Origin: Saccoglossus kowalevskii
Lineage: Eukaryota > Hemichordata > Enteropneusta > Harrimaniidae
Direction of reading: 5' to 3'
DNA: 13,797 nucleotides
Assembly (NCBI RefSeq): GCF_000003605.2
Contig: NW_003157231.1
Span: 251,384 to 265,180 of the forward strand
Position 1 is the first letter of the stretch. The number at the start of each line of letters is the position of its first letter. The notes under the pieces were generated by a model. The model did no database searches, was not told the DNA's origin, and saw nothing but the letters and a program-made list of their open reading frames with translations. Shown here piece after piece: positions 1-9,254 of this stretch. The translations under genes and the position numbers were made by a program.

Positions 1-1240
1 AATGATAGAGAATAATACCCTTCAGTATGAGCAAAGTACAGAATAATGCCCTCTAGTATGAGCAATGATAGAGAATAGTGCCCTCCAGTATAAGCAAAGG
101 TACCGAATAATGCCCTCAAATATGAGCAATGATAGAGAATAGTGCCCTCCAGTATGAGAAAAGTACAGAATAATGCCCTCTAGTATGAGCAATGATAGAG
201 AATAGTGCCCTCCAGTATGAGAAAAGTACAGAATAAAGCCCTCTAGTATGAGCAATGATAGAGAATAGTGTCCTCCAGTATAAGCAAAGTACAGAATAAT
301 GCCCTCTAGTATGAGCAATGATAGAGAATAGTGCCTTCCAGTATGAGATATGTACAGAATAATGCCCTCTAGTATGAGCAATGGTAGAGAATAGTGCCCT
401 CCAGTATGAGCAACGTACAGAATAATGCCCTCCAGTGTGAGCAGTGATAGAAAATAGTGCCCTCCTGTATGAGAAAAGTACAAAATAATGCCCTCCAGTA
501 TGAGCAATGATAGAGAATAATACCCTTCAGTATGAGCAAAGTACAGAATAATGCCCTCTAGTATGAGCAATGATAGAGAATAGTGCCCTCCAGTATAAGC
601 AAAGTACAGAATAATGCTTTCCAGTATGAGCAATGAAAGAGAATAGTGTCCTCCAGTATGAGCAAAGGTACCGAATAATGCCCTAAAAAATGAACAATGA
701 TAGAGAACAGTGTCTTTCGGTATAAGCAAAGTACAGAATAATGCCCTCTAGTATGAGCAATGATAGAGAATAGTGTCTTCCAGTATGAGATAAGTACAGA
801 ATAATGCCCTCTAGTATGAGCAATGATAGAGAATAGTGCCCTACAGTATGAGCAAAGTACAGAATAATGCCCTCTAGTATGAACAATGATAGCGAATAGT
901 GAGCTCCAGTATGAGAAAAGTACAGAATAATGCCCTCCAGTATGAGCAATGATAGGGAATAGTGTCCTCCAGTATCAGTATGAGCAAAAGTACAGAATAA
1001 TGCCCTCTAGTATGCGTAATGATAGAGAATAGTGCCCTACAGTATGAGCAAAGTACAGAGTAATGCCCTCTAGTGTGAACAATGATAGCGAATAGTGTGC
1101 TCCAGTATGAGCAAAGGTACAGAATAATGCCCTCCAGTATGAGCAATGATAGGGAATATTGCCCTCAAGTATGAGCAATGATAGAGAATAATACCCTTCA
1201 GTATCAGTATGAGCAATGGTACAGAGTAATGCCCTCTAGT
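1..1240. repeat. 63-bp dimeric minisatellite (alternating 32- and 31-bp half-units)
   Basis: About 20 dimers (39 or so half-units) fill this stretch, which begins outside the window. Half-unit A (32 bp) has the core AGCAATGATAGAGAATAG and half-unit B (31 bp) has the core AGCAAAGTACAGAATAATG; both end in GCCCTC followed by C, T or A. A and B are clearly related, so an ancestral monomer of about 31 bp duplicated, diverged and was then amplified as a dimer. A and B alternate strictly until near the right end, where two A units are adjacent (about 1140-1205). Variant half-units recur at a distance: the ATACCCTTC form of A occurs near 8-23, 525 and 1190, and the GGTACCG form of B near 107 and 668, which suggests larger segmental duplications. 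Because 63 is divisible by 3, long minus-strand frames of a 21-residue repeat stay open by arithmetic. Their frame breaks at the one-base-longer B units, and substitutions freely change residues, so I do not call a gene. Confidence 0.95.
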
Positions 1241-2471
1241 TTGACAGATGTTGAGATCTCTAGTAACCTTTGAAGGTTTTAGGTTCAGTAATTCACTTAT
1301 GTCGTTATCCGGGCCACTGGTTGTCACGGTCACACATCACTGTTTTTCCTTGTTTTTCTCTTCATATATTAGCTCTTATTGTGATGGGCGTTAACAATTA
1401 CATAAATATCCTTTAAAAATATTTCTCAAAAACACATCTGGTTACTCATTTTTTGCTTATTTTTTATATTTGCTTATTTCAATGATATATTTTGTCTTTC
1501 TCATTATAATGTTACCAAACCTAGTACTAAGAAGACAACAAAATTATTACAAACGTTAGAAATAAAATTCACAACTCGTAAGGGTGCCAACACATAACAG
1601 CCACCAAATAATTTCTGCTTTAACAAATTTTCATAAATTTTTTTTTTAAATTTTTTTAATTCTGATAATGTAATCTAAAATAATTTTATCATGCAATAAC
1701 TACCGTAGAAAATTTTTTGTTATGAGCTTCAAGTAAAAAAAAATCCAATTTTCCCGCCAAGTGAATGAATGAATTTCTGTGATGTTGTCTTGATCAAGGT
1801 TTCACGGCAGCCCAAAAAACAAGCATATTTCAATAACCAAAATGAGACAGCACTAAGTGTAATGTACCACTTAGATGCTGTACACAGAAAGATGAGTGTT
1901 TTACTTAAGCATTAAAGAATGGCTTCATAGAAATGACTACACCTGTCAATCGAGTTAATGACTCCACTATGCACCTTAAGATATCAGTCTCATCCATTAA
2001 CAAAGCATATACCGCCTAAATCAAAACTAACATAGTCAGTTTGTTGCTCATTTACCACAAGCAGATGTTCAATGTTTTTTATTTCTCACATTTTTTTAAT
2101 GAGAGAGTCTATTAAATTTATCATGATCAAAAGACTGAAATAAAGAAAAGATGACTCAAATATGATAATATACTTGATATCATGTTGTAAACTCCAAGAT
2201 AAAGACACACATATTAATTTAATAACAGCACAGTTCAATAAACACGAGACACAATGCAGTTCTACCAATTTCATAATCTCAAATTACAGTCAACAAAATC
2301 TAGCGTCAGAGATTTACTTTTACGTTTCGAGTGCCAACATTATTTCCAAAATTTTATTTTTATGATATTATGTTCTTATAGTCTAAAATTTAAATCTTTA
2401 AATTTAAAATTTAACAGAATAGACAAAAATGGGCAAAATTTTGGCAGGGATAAATGATGGTACTCAATTGG
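1241..2471. other. AT-rich unique DNA, no gene supported
   Basis: After the minisatellite ends at a diverged half-unit, the sequence is AT-rich with A and T tracts, notably around 1628-1660. Short frames on both strands near 2086-2457 lack coding-like composition, and the two strands' frames overlap each other. I see no RNA gene, splice-flanked exon or mobile-element terminus in this stretch. It could be intergenic, intronic or 3' flanking DNA. Confidence 0.6.
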
Positions 2472-2583
2472 TTAAAATGGTGATGGTCATCACGACGTGT
2501 CCTGTTCGATGTACACAACACGTGTAAAATGTATTGAATGTTCACATGAAATTCAAACATGGGCGACGAACACCGCCTTTTAA
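2472..2583 (+). mobile_element. MITE-like inverted-repeat element, copy A (complete but internally deleted)
   Basis: This 112 bp segment is bounded by TTAA at both ends. The left arm (2472 to about 2495, TTAAAATGGTGATGGTCATC) and the reverse complement of the right arm (about 2561-2583, TTAAAAGGCGGTGTTCGTCG) are similar, with mostly transition differences. The interior contains CGTGTCCTGTTCGATGTACA and, further on, CACATGAAATTC. The same interior, in the same order, occurs in copies B and C. Relative to them, copy A lacks about 16 bp immediately after GTTCGAT. It has no coding capacity. Size, inverted-repeat ends and dispersion fit a non-autonomous DNA transposon. TTAA may be a target-site duplication, but similarity to copy B continues a few bases past it (AAATACG), so the exact ends are uncertain. 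No superfamily is assigned. Confidence 0.6.
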
Positions 2584-3864
2584 ATACGAGTTAGAACTGT
2601 TATGTATTAAGGTATATTGTGCACAGTAAAGCAGATTATGAATCATACTGGAAAATCTATTGGATAAGATCCTATTTGTTACCTCTCCTGTCTGCTTTTA
2701 TTACAATGTACAAACAATCGTCTATACATGCAATTTATTTTGTGTTTGAAACTTCCTAAGAACTGGTTACGTAGACATTCTTTTAGCATACATGACAGTT
2801 TACTGCCCTCAGGGAATTGGGAATGTTAATAACAGGAAATACATCTTCCCTCAATTTAGTGATTCCTCCTTGAACAATCTCATTTCAGGAAAAGAATTTT
2901 TTTTCTCAGGATTACAATATTGTGTCGCTAGTCAAGCAAGCAATGATAATCAGCTCTGAAACAACATGAATAACGTCACGAATAGACATTTGATGAAAAT
3001 AACATATAACGACTTGACATATAGGTCACACCAGACAAAGAAATTCAAATTGAACATTCAAGTCGTACAATCTGCACAGCGTGCAATATGTATAGATAGT
3101 AAGCTAAATATATGATAATATGCAACATCCTTTTTCATGTTTCCATAGAAACCAAAATAATTTTGAAGTGGTAAATATACTCAAATAAGCAAAATTAACA
3201 AATAAAATGTATCGTTTATTTTTTGAAAAGAGACATATCAATTTGAACATACACAAGAAATTTTAAGGACACTGTTTTACAAAATGTAGTTTCTCTGTTT
3301 GTATTTGTACTGGACTCTAATCCCCAGTAGTGTTGTCATCAAAAATATATGCATAATGCAATGATTACATAATGTAATTAAACAAAACTGTCAATCTTAT
3401 AAACATTGTCTGGATTTTATATTTATAATGAAGAAATAAAAAAAAATATTTACAACCTTGTTAAAATAGATTGTTTTCGTATTTTTGTAGAACATCTGAA
3501 AAATTATTTCATAAGTCACAGCTATGGGAGAGATATATTATTCTTTCCATTCAAATATACAAAATACCTAGACAAAAACAAGATCCATCAATTTATCCTT
3601 CACCCTTCAGAAGGTCAGAGGTCAATTTCAACCAATCAAAGGGTGACACTAATTGACAGACCTTTATGGGATTCTGAATCAATTGATAGTTGATGACTAT
3701 ATGCCTCAGTTTAAACCACAGGGTAGATGCAATGTATGCCATACACATCAATCTTCTTGTATGTCATGTAATTCATTGAAATATGTAGCAGGCTTTGTGT
3801 TCACCTCCCCTCCCCTCACCAACCACCCTCACTCATTTTATTGACCCAGATATCATAGCAATGA
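2584..3864. other. AT-rich DNA, no gene supported
   Basis: This stretch has no recognisable gene. A plus-strand frame at 3406-3693 opens without ATG and is rich in Lys, Ile, Tyr and Phe, as expected from AT-rich chance translation. A C-rich patch at about 3804-3832 (CCTCCCCTCCCC) precedes TTTATTGA. It resembles the C-rich strand of the G-rich tract at 5920-5947. An isolated CCAAT box lies at 3632 on the plus strand, opposite in orientation to the many ATTGG boxes that follow. Confidence 0.55.
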
Positions 3865-3979
3865 TCTGATTGGTTTGTTAAGAAATCTGTGTTTTGATTG
3901 GTTCATTTCACAGAACTACATGATTGGATTAAGTGTCATTAAAATAATTTGATAGGTTTAGTTATAAAACACTGGTCTT
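3865..3979 (+). repeat. Degenerate left flank of the CCAAT-box array
   Basis: Irregularly spaced blocks carry the core TGATTGG at about 3867, 3895 and 3921, followed by a decayed GATAGGTT near 3950. All are in the same orientation as the regular array that begins at about 3980. Sequence between the cores is no longer alignable to the 41 bp unit, while the ATTGG core is still readable. Confidence 0.6.
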
Positions 3980-4560
3980 ATTAGTTCACACAACTGGGAA
4001 GTAATAAGTAAGAGGTTCTGATTGGTTCACACAACTGAAGTAATAAGTAAAGAGGTTCTGATTGGTTCACACAACTGGGAAGTAATAAGTAAGAGGTTCT
4101 GATTGGTTCACACAACTGAGTAATAAGTAAGAGGTTCTGATTGGTTCACACAACTGGGAAGTAATAAGTAAGAGGTTCTGATTGGTTCACACAACTGGGA
4201 AGTAATAAGTAAGAGGTTCTGATTGGTTCACACAACTGAGAAGTAATAAGTAAGAGGTTCTGATTGGTTCACACAACTGGGAAGTAATAAGTAAGAGGTT
4301 CTGATTGGTTCACACAACTGGGAAGTAATAAGTAAGAGGTTCTGATTGGTTCAGAGAACTCGGTAGTAATAAGTAATAGGTTCTGATTGGTTCACACAAC
4401 TGGGAAGTAATAAGTAAGAGGTTCTGATTGGTTCACACAACTGGGAAGTAATAAGTAAGAGGTTCTGATTGGTTCACACAACTGAGAAGTAGTAAGTAAG
4501 AGGTTCTGATTGGTTCACACAACTGGGAAGTAATAAGTAATAGGTTCTGATTGGTTCAAT
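3980..4560 (+). repeat. 41-bp tandem array with an inverted CCAAT box in nearly every unit
   Basis: About 15 head-to-tail units, mostly 40-42 bp, each contain GGTTCTGATTGGTTCACAC, then ACTGGGAAGTAATAAGTAAG. The first unit has a decayed core (TTATTAGTTC); the following 14 keep ATTGG, the reverse complement of CCAAT. CTGATTGGTT agrees closely with the established NF-Y consensus (CTGATTGGYY). Variation falls mainly outside the core: ACTGAAG or ACTGAG for ACTGGGAAG, GAACTCGGTAG in the tenth unit, and AATAGG for AAGAGG in two units. There is no useful open frame. A period of 41 bp is close to four helical turns, so the boxes would lie on nearly the same DNA face. Protein binding is inference; the repeat itself is read directly. 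Confidence 0.95.
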
Positions 4561-4726
4561 CAACAGAGTTATATTATTGGTTAAAACACTGCAATCAGTT
4601 AAGTAGAATGTATGGTTCTGTAATTACACTAACTGTGTTCTGATTGGTTCAATGATTCAACTAAAGTCATGACAATGTTATCTGATTGGTCCATCAGTCA
4701 TGACAATGTGATATGATTGGTCCATA
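4561..4726 (+). repeat. Degenerate right flank with a 31-bp CCAAT-bearing duplication
   Basis: ATTGG cores continue at 4576, 4643, 4685 and 4716 in the same orientation. The last two sit in a direct tandem repeat of 31 bp (4665-4695 and 4696-4726), each beginning AGTCATGACAATGT and ending GATTGGTCCAT. This period is unrelated to 41 bp, so CCAAT-core sequence has been duplicated here by a separate event. Confidence 0.75.
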
Positions 4727-5919
4727 GGGGTTTGATACAACACTCAATAAAGTATGGAACGAATAAGTAGAATAGTCAGCATAATCTATTATAACCCACT
4801 TCTCTACATAAAGCTGTATGGATTAATCTGTCAAATCACTCCTGGGTACAACAAATACTACTCACTGGAATGCAAAGATCTTGCCGCATTCAGGAGCAGT
4901 GCAGTGCAGTTTGAATCACATTTGATCCTTTGATTAAAGGTAGTACGAGTAGTTTTATACCCAGACGTCAGCTGTATTGAGCATGTCCCTCGCAATTTGT
5001 GAATCCCATGCATTTACGTGTTCTAGTATAATATAGCTATTCAGTCATTTTCTCGTAGAAATCAAAATACACATTTTGTAATACATTTACCTTTATAAAT
5101 GATTAGATTTTAAATTAGAGGTGATTAACAAACAGATTAACATTCCATCTCGGCATAGGATGAAGCGAACAGAGGAAAGTGTCAACGTGCGTTTATGTAC
5201 ATTGTTTACGTACCTACAAAGGCAGTGTGACAGGGAGTCACGGTGCACTGTATACGCGATTTTGGAATAACATCCCCGCCCAGTTCTTTTGTGTCCAAAG
5301 CTAGTGAACATGACCTTTTTATCTGTTTTGTGGTCGGATGTCATCCATCGATCAATCGGATTACAAATATGCGTACAGCGGTACAGCCAGACAGAAGTTG
5401 ATACAGAACTACAAGCAAATTGCCGGGCAAATTAAAACCACGATTGATGAATATTTGCAATCTGGCAACTAGACGGGATAAATCGCGCAAAGAGGACACT
5501 TACCGTTAGTCATACGTTGATCTTCTATCTTTTTCGCGGTTCCAGTTGTTTGATGTGGTGATTTGAGAGAAGAGACTTTCATCCATCACATCCGAACAAT
5601 CAAGTGAACAAAATACACCAACACTCACTGAATATTGTGAAGATAGGATGAGGATATGACCCCCTAACCGCATCGTTATAGAGCGGGCTACTTAGGCCTG
5701 TCTATGACGTACATGTACGCATTTTCTTGTAAACATGCGTTCACCAAACGAATGTATATATTGAACCCGTACTGATCCCGTATTGAAGAGCTTGTTAGGA
5801 CTAGAATAGTAATTTTTGACGCATTTCCACTGCAAACGTCACTTACCACAATTGTTGTTTACCAGTTTAAGTTTTATTGTTTTGATTTTAATTGTTTTGA
5901 TTGTTTAAATAAAAAGAGT
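4727..5919. other. Unique DNA with possible minus-strand 5' exons, no gene established
   Basis: GC and CpG are somewhat higher from about 5130 to 5710. On the minus strand a frame of 83 codons at 5093-5344 contains a donor-like AG|GTACGT near 5212. A strong donor motif ACG|GTAAGT lies at 5504/5503, nine bases downstream of a minus-strand ATG whose A is at 5513; an upstream minus-strand ATG at about 5586 opens a 26-codon frame that stops just before the donor. Another GTG|GTAAGT lies at 5847/5846. None of these frames is recognised. They could be alternative first exons of a gene continuing to the left, or chance motifs. Confidence 0.3.
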
Positions 5920-5947
5920 GGGGAAGGTGGGGTTTGGTGGGGGAGGG
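5920..5947 (+). other. Putative G-quadruplex motif
   Basis: Four G runs are arranged GGGG-AAGGT-GGGG-TTTGGT-GGGGG-A-GGG. Each has at least three G with loops of 1-6 bases, matching the usual G3+N1-7 pattern. The tract stands out sharply against AT-rich surroundings (AAATAAAAAGAG immediately before it). Folding in vivo is unknown. Confidence 0.6.
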
Positions 5948-6560
5948 TGCCTTCCTAGCGTAATGTAGAATAGAATTAAATATTTTATTTGACTCGAAAT
6001 AAAGTAAAAAATGACATAATTTATGGCAAAAAACGAACAAAGTAACACACACTGTCATAGACAACAATAATAAATAAAACCAAGTAACAATTAGCATAAA
6101 TTTCTAAGATTTATGAATAAAGACACCTAGACTGTTGGCAATGAAACTATCTTTTGAACTCAACAGTTTCTTAAACATGATCTGCATAGGCAAATTCTTC
6201 ATTGTGTATTGAGATTGTATATTAATATATCATGAGCATCGTTTTAACGATGACAAAACGTAACAATCACTTATTAGTCAGTGTGAAATGATTTACTTAC
6301 ATAAACTATAAAATGTTTGTGTGTAAACAACATATAGATGATATATGTATATGTACTCGTATTTAAATTAAATATAAAATGCGTTAAGTTGTTTTGGTTT
6401 GATTGAGCAGCTGTGTTGATATGTGTATTTATTCGTATTATTTCCTACATAAAAACGAATTACTGTCGGCATTACGTTCACGTCTGGAATTTAATTACAC
6501 AGTTTCAAAATGTTGATAATATTCATATGCACGGATCTGAACAACTTTTACGCTAATGTC
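5948..6560. other. AT-rich DNA, nothing supported
   Basis: No exon-like open frame with splice signals, RNA gene or repeat structure is visible. The minus-strand frame over 5888-6097 runs through the C-rich complement of the G-quadruplex motif and looks like a chance ORF. Confidence 0.5.
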
Positions 6561-6561
6561 A

Positions 6562-6569
6562 TGACGTCA
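6562..6569. promoter_or_regulatory. Perfect palindromic CRE (TGACGTCA)
   Basis: TGACGTCA is the full-length CREB/ATF binding palindrome. It lies about 57 bp downstream, in the minus-strand sense, of the candidate splice donor at 6626/6625. An 8 bp site is expected by chance about once in tens of kilobases, so the assignment is tentative without a mapped transcription start. Confidence 0.3.
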
Positions 6570-6625
6570 TATGTTTACATTTTTGCCAACCAGCTTGTGA
6601 ATGTCAGATAACAAATATCGCTTAC

Positions 6626-6770
6626 CGATCAGCAATAGCTCGCGATCTGCTGTGACGACTTTGCCCACCAGTTGGGACACGTACATCCGTACAGCAACGG
6701 ACTATGTAGCTTATACCCGGGCTTTTGCAGATAAATTTACCACCGCTTAGTATATTAGGAATGCCGATAT
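6626..6770 (-). other. Candidate internal coding exon (unrecognised)
   Basis: Read on the minus strand, a 3' splice-site-like TATATTTCAG ends at 6771. It is followed by 145 bp in which only one of the three frames is open, and then by a donor GATCG|GTAAGC at 6626/6625. The open frame gives 47 complete codons plus split codons at both ends, including an Ile-Val-Arg-Cys-Cys-Thr-Asp run and an Arg/Ser-rich end. I recognise no domain. The segment is richer in GC and CpG than its flanks. The polypyrimidine tract is poor and no partner exon is identified, so this may be chance. Confidence 0.2.
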
Positions 6771-7110
6771 CTGAAATATAGTAGATTTCTGATTTTCTGG
6801 TTTCAATATAAATTTGAAATTGCCATATATTTTGATGATTTTTTGTAAGCATACGGTTCTGAAGCAGTATTCAATCGCCTATACCATAACTATACTATTG
6901 AAGCTACCAGCAAAAGTTAAGCTAGTCTTTATAATTGCTGTAAACATAGTTTGTATGGAGCTCATTGACGAAAAACAGTTTTATTACAGAATCCAGGATA
7001 TAAATAGAAATAAATTCACTCTCCACGAAATTGTATAAACAACGTGAGCTGAATTTTCGTATGTTTGGCTGAAAATATGAAGGTCCGGTCGTCAGAGGTC
7101 TGGGTCCCGA

Positions 7111-7128
7111 TTTTTTTTTGGGGGGGGG
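7111..7128. repeat. T9G9 homopolymer junction
   Basis: Nine T (7111-7119) are followed directly by nine G (7120-7128). It is a simple-sequence tract prone to length error in assembly and to slippage; no function is inferred. Confidence 0.85.
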
Positions 7129-7534
7129 TGTATTTTTATAGTGGGGGATATCATGAATTGAGTATGGTTCAAGGGTCGTACAACATGTATATAGTAGAAG
7201 TAGTAATAGTAGACGATAATTGCATTGGTAATCGTTTTTTTTTTTTTTATTATTATTTTAAATAGCTATACATACGGAGCTACGTCACAAGACGTTCCAT
7301 GTTACTAAGACGTGCACCACTGTACATGCATTTCTATGGGCTCTGTGCGCGCTGCTGTGGAACGCCGGTCGAGCCGGTGAAAATTCGAGAAAACAACACA
7401 AACTCAACTTTGAAGTAATCCCGAACAACCAAATTTATATATGTTACACACGTAGGGCTAATCTTGTTACACTGTTCAGAGGAGTCTCAACAGTCATCCC
7501 AAAGTACCGTTTTCTGCGAGTTTTTGGGCCTTTG

Positions 7535-7567
7535 TTTTCACCGCCGCGGGTTGCCAGGCGGTGAAAA
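7535..7567. repeat. Perfect 11-bp inverted repeat with 11-base loop
   Basis: TTTTCACCGCC (7535-7545) and GGCGGTGAAAA (7557-7567) are exact reverse complements around the loop GCGGGTTGCCA. Partial complementarity continues outward (GGGCCTTTG on the left against TGCCCGG on the right). A related string, GCCGGTGAAAATTCG, lies about 190 bp upstream at 7373. It could be a hairpin, a short transposon remnant or a protein-binding palindrome. Confidence 0.75.
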
Positions 7568-8404
7568 TGCCCGGATGTCCGCGCCCGAGGATACGGATAA
7601 AGTGCGATGAAAATGTTCGGAAAATGCATTAGTTTTGAATATAAATCTGGTAAAACGATCGATGTCTGGAGGAGCGATGAGAGACGGATTCCTATAACGG
7701 GAATTAATTATAGATGTAACCGTCATTGATGTTCGTGTGTTGTTGGACTATGATTAAATCAAAAAAATATATTGATAATAGTCTAACAAATTCGCCGAGT
7801 GATGCCCTCTGTCGGCAGCAAAATGTTCAATGGTATTTGTCAATAGAGGACGCAAGTCATACAGCTTAAAAACAATCTTATCGCCTATTATTGACTTGCT
7901 TTACAGTCCTTCTTTATTTTTTGTTGTTTTTTGAAAACGAAAAGAAACACGATTTTCGCAGTAACCAATCTTTTGCCGTTTATACACTCCCATAACATTT
8001 TACAAAAACAATTAAACAAGGGACTGTATGCAAGTCTACGCTCATAACGATCACGGAACCAATTAAGGTACCCATGAAAACTGCGTATGATGACATGTCA
8101 GTTAAATGAGTGATACTTATATTTTAAATTTGTTACATATTTATATTTTCACTGTTAGCGAAGTTGTTGCCCAACAACATAGCTACATACTACTATGACG
8201 TGGTGACCCAAAGTTAGGCGAAATAGCTATATCGAAAAAAGTAAAGAGAAACCGAGAAACCGAGCTGTATAACAAATTTGTGCAGAATTTGGAAGTTTTT
8301 GCCAACTGTGATAATCCAAAACAACATATAACAGCATTTCGGAAGATCTCATTTGAAATGAAGTGTAGCGATTATAACCAGGGGTGCATTATTTGTGTTG
8401 TATT

Positions 8405-8446
8405 ACATTACGTGTATTATATTACGTGTATTACATTACGTGTATT
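8405..8446 (+). repeat. 14-bp tandem repeat, three copies
   Basis: ACATTACGTGTATT occurs at 8405-8418 and 8433-8446 exactly, with ATATTACGTGTATT between them. It is a short tandem duplication with a TACGTGTA core. Confidence 0.9.
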
Positions 8447-8672
8447 ACTTGTACCTCTGTTATGACTCCCTTACATGTAAAACCTAATCAGGCTTCCCAA
8501 TATCATCGACACTACTAGTATTTTCCAGTGTCACGCCACAATTGGAAATCCTACACGCAACTTTTTGAAAAGAATACCATGCTCATATTTCAGGCACTAG
8601 AATACAAATTGATTCATCGAGTATTTGGTGTGAGACCTCAACATTGCCACAGGCCACCCGAGTATGTGTTAG

Positions 8673-8720
8673 CGCCCTCTATAGTATATAACACGACAAC
8701 CATGGCTAGCTAAGAGGGCG
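8673..8720. repeat. 48-bp segment with 8-bp terminal inverted repeats CGCCCTCT/AGAGGGCG
   Basis: CGCCCTCT (8673-8680) is matched by AGAGGGCG (8713-8720) across 32 bp of AT-rich sequence. Short GCCCTCT-type termini are common in small non-autonomous DNA elements of invertebrates. No target-site duplication is evident here, so this may be a remnant or chance. Confidence 0.35.
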
Positions 8721-9254
8721 TGATTGTAACTTGGAGGAGATAGTTTACAAATACAAATGCTTCAGACAGGGTCCATATTAGCTATGCTATTTCCAAACAG
8801 ATTAGTTTGAAAAGAATAAAACATCACGCCTTCCATCAATACTCGTTACCAACTCAGTGAAAAGAACAAATTTTAACCAAACGATTTTACTCATTTATAT
8901 AACACATCTAATGTTTTTAATTTTGTTTTGCAATACGTGCTCAGTCCTCACATTTATGTAATCACTAGTTTGCCTCACGAGAGAACACGTATATTTATAA
9001 ACTCACTCTACATCGCGCAGCAGTCTCCTAAACAAATGCGCAAATACGCGGACATATCCGGTCATTGTGATAAGAAAAACCTGCAACCTTTTCACCACCA
9101 GTACCCTCTTTCATCACAAAATAGTTCTGTTTATAGCCTGCACTTTCCTTCAAAAGATTAGTTGGATAAATATAGTCAAATTTTTCGGGTAAAAACTGAA
9201 AATTTACTCAAAGTTGTCTGTTGGCTCCAAATATCGGGATCATTTCCAAAAAAT

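Larger units (their letters stand above)
6771..9254. other. Unique DNA with scattered small repeats, no gene supported
   Basis: Frames here are short, overlap on both strands and show no recognisable domain. Composition varies: 7270-7620 and 7640-7700 are CpG-richer than the rest. A CRE-half-like GCTACGTCAC lies near 7278. T14 at 7235-7248 is followed by AT-rich sequence and could be the tail of a minus-strand retrocopy, but no TSD was found. Small structures inside this stretch are listed separately. Confidence 0.45.

Noticed and set aside
22-1333. Long minus-strand ORFs of 21-residue repeats (up to 235 codons)
   Set aside because: They follow from a 63 bp tandem repeat with no stop in that frame. 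Units one base longer shift the frame inside the ORFs, and differences between units change residues freely.
3406-3693. Plus-strand ORF of 95 codons
   Set aside because: No ATG start; Lys/Ile/Tyr/Phe-rich composition typical of chance translation of AT-rich DNA; no recognisable motif.
3980-4560. CRISPR-like array
   Set aside because: The whole 41 bp unit is repeated; there are no unique spacers, no cas genes, and the sequence is eukaryotic in character.
5093-5344. Minus-strand ORF of 83 codons
   Set aside because: No domain recognised; the GTACGT donor-like site within it is weak; kept only as a note in the regional entry.
7235-7260. Poly(A) tail of a minus-strand retrocopy (T14 on plus strand)
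   Set aside because: No target-site duplication could be found, and no coding or SINE-like sequence is recognised on its 5' side.
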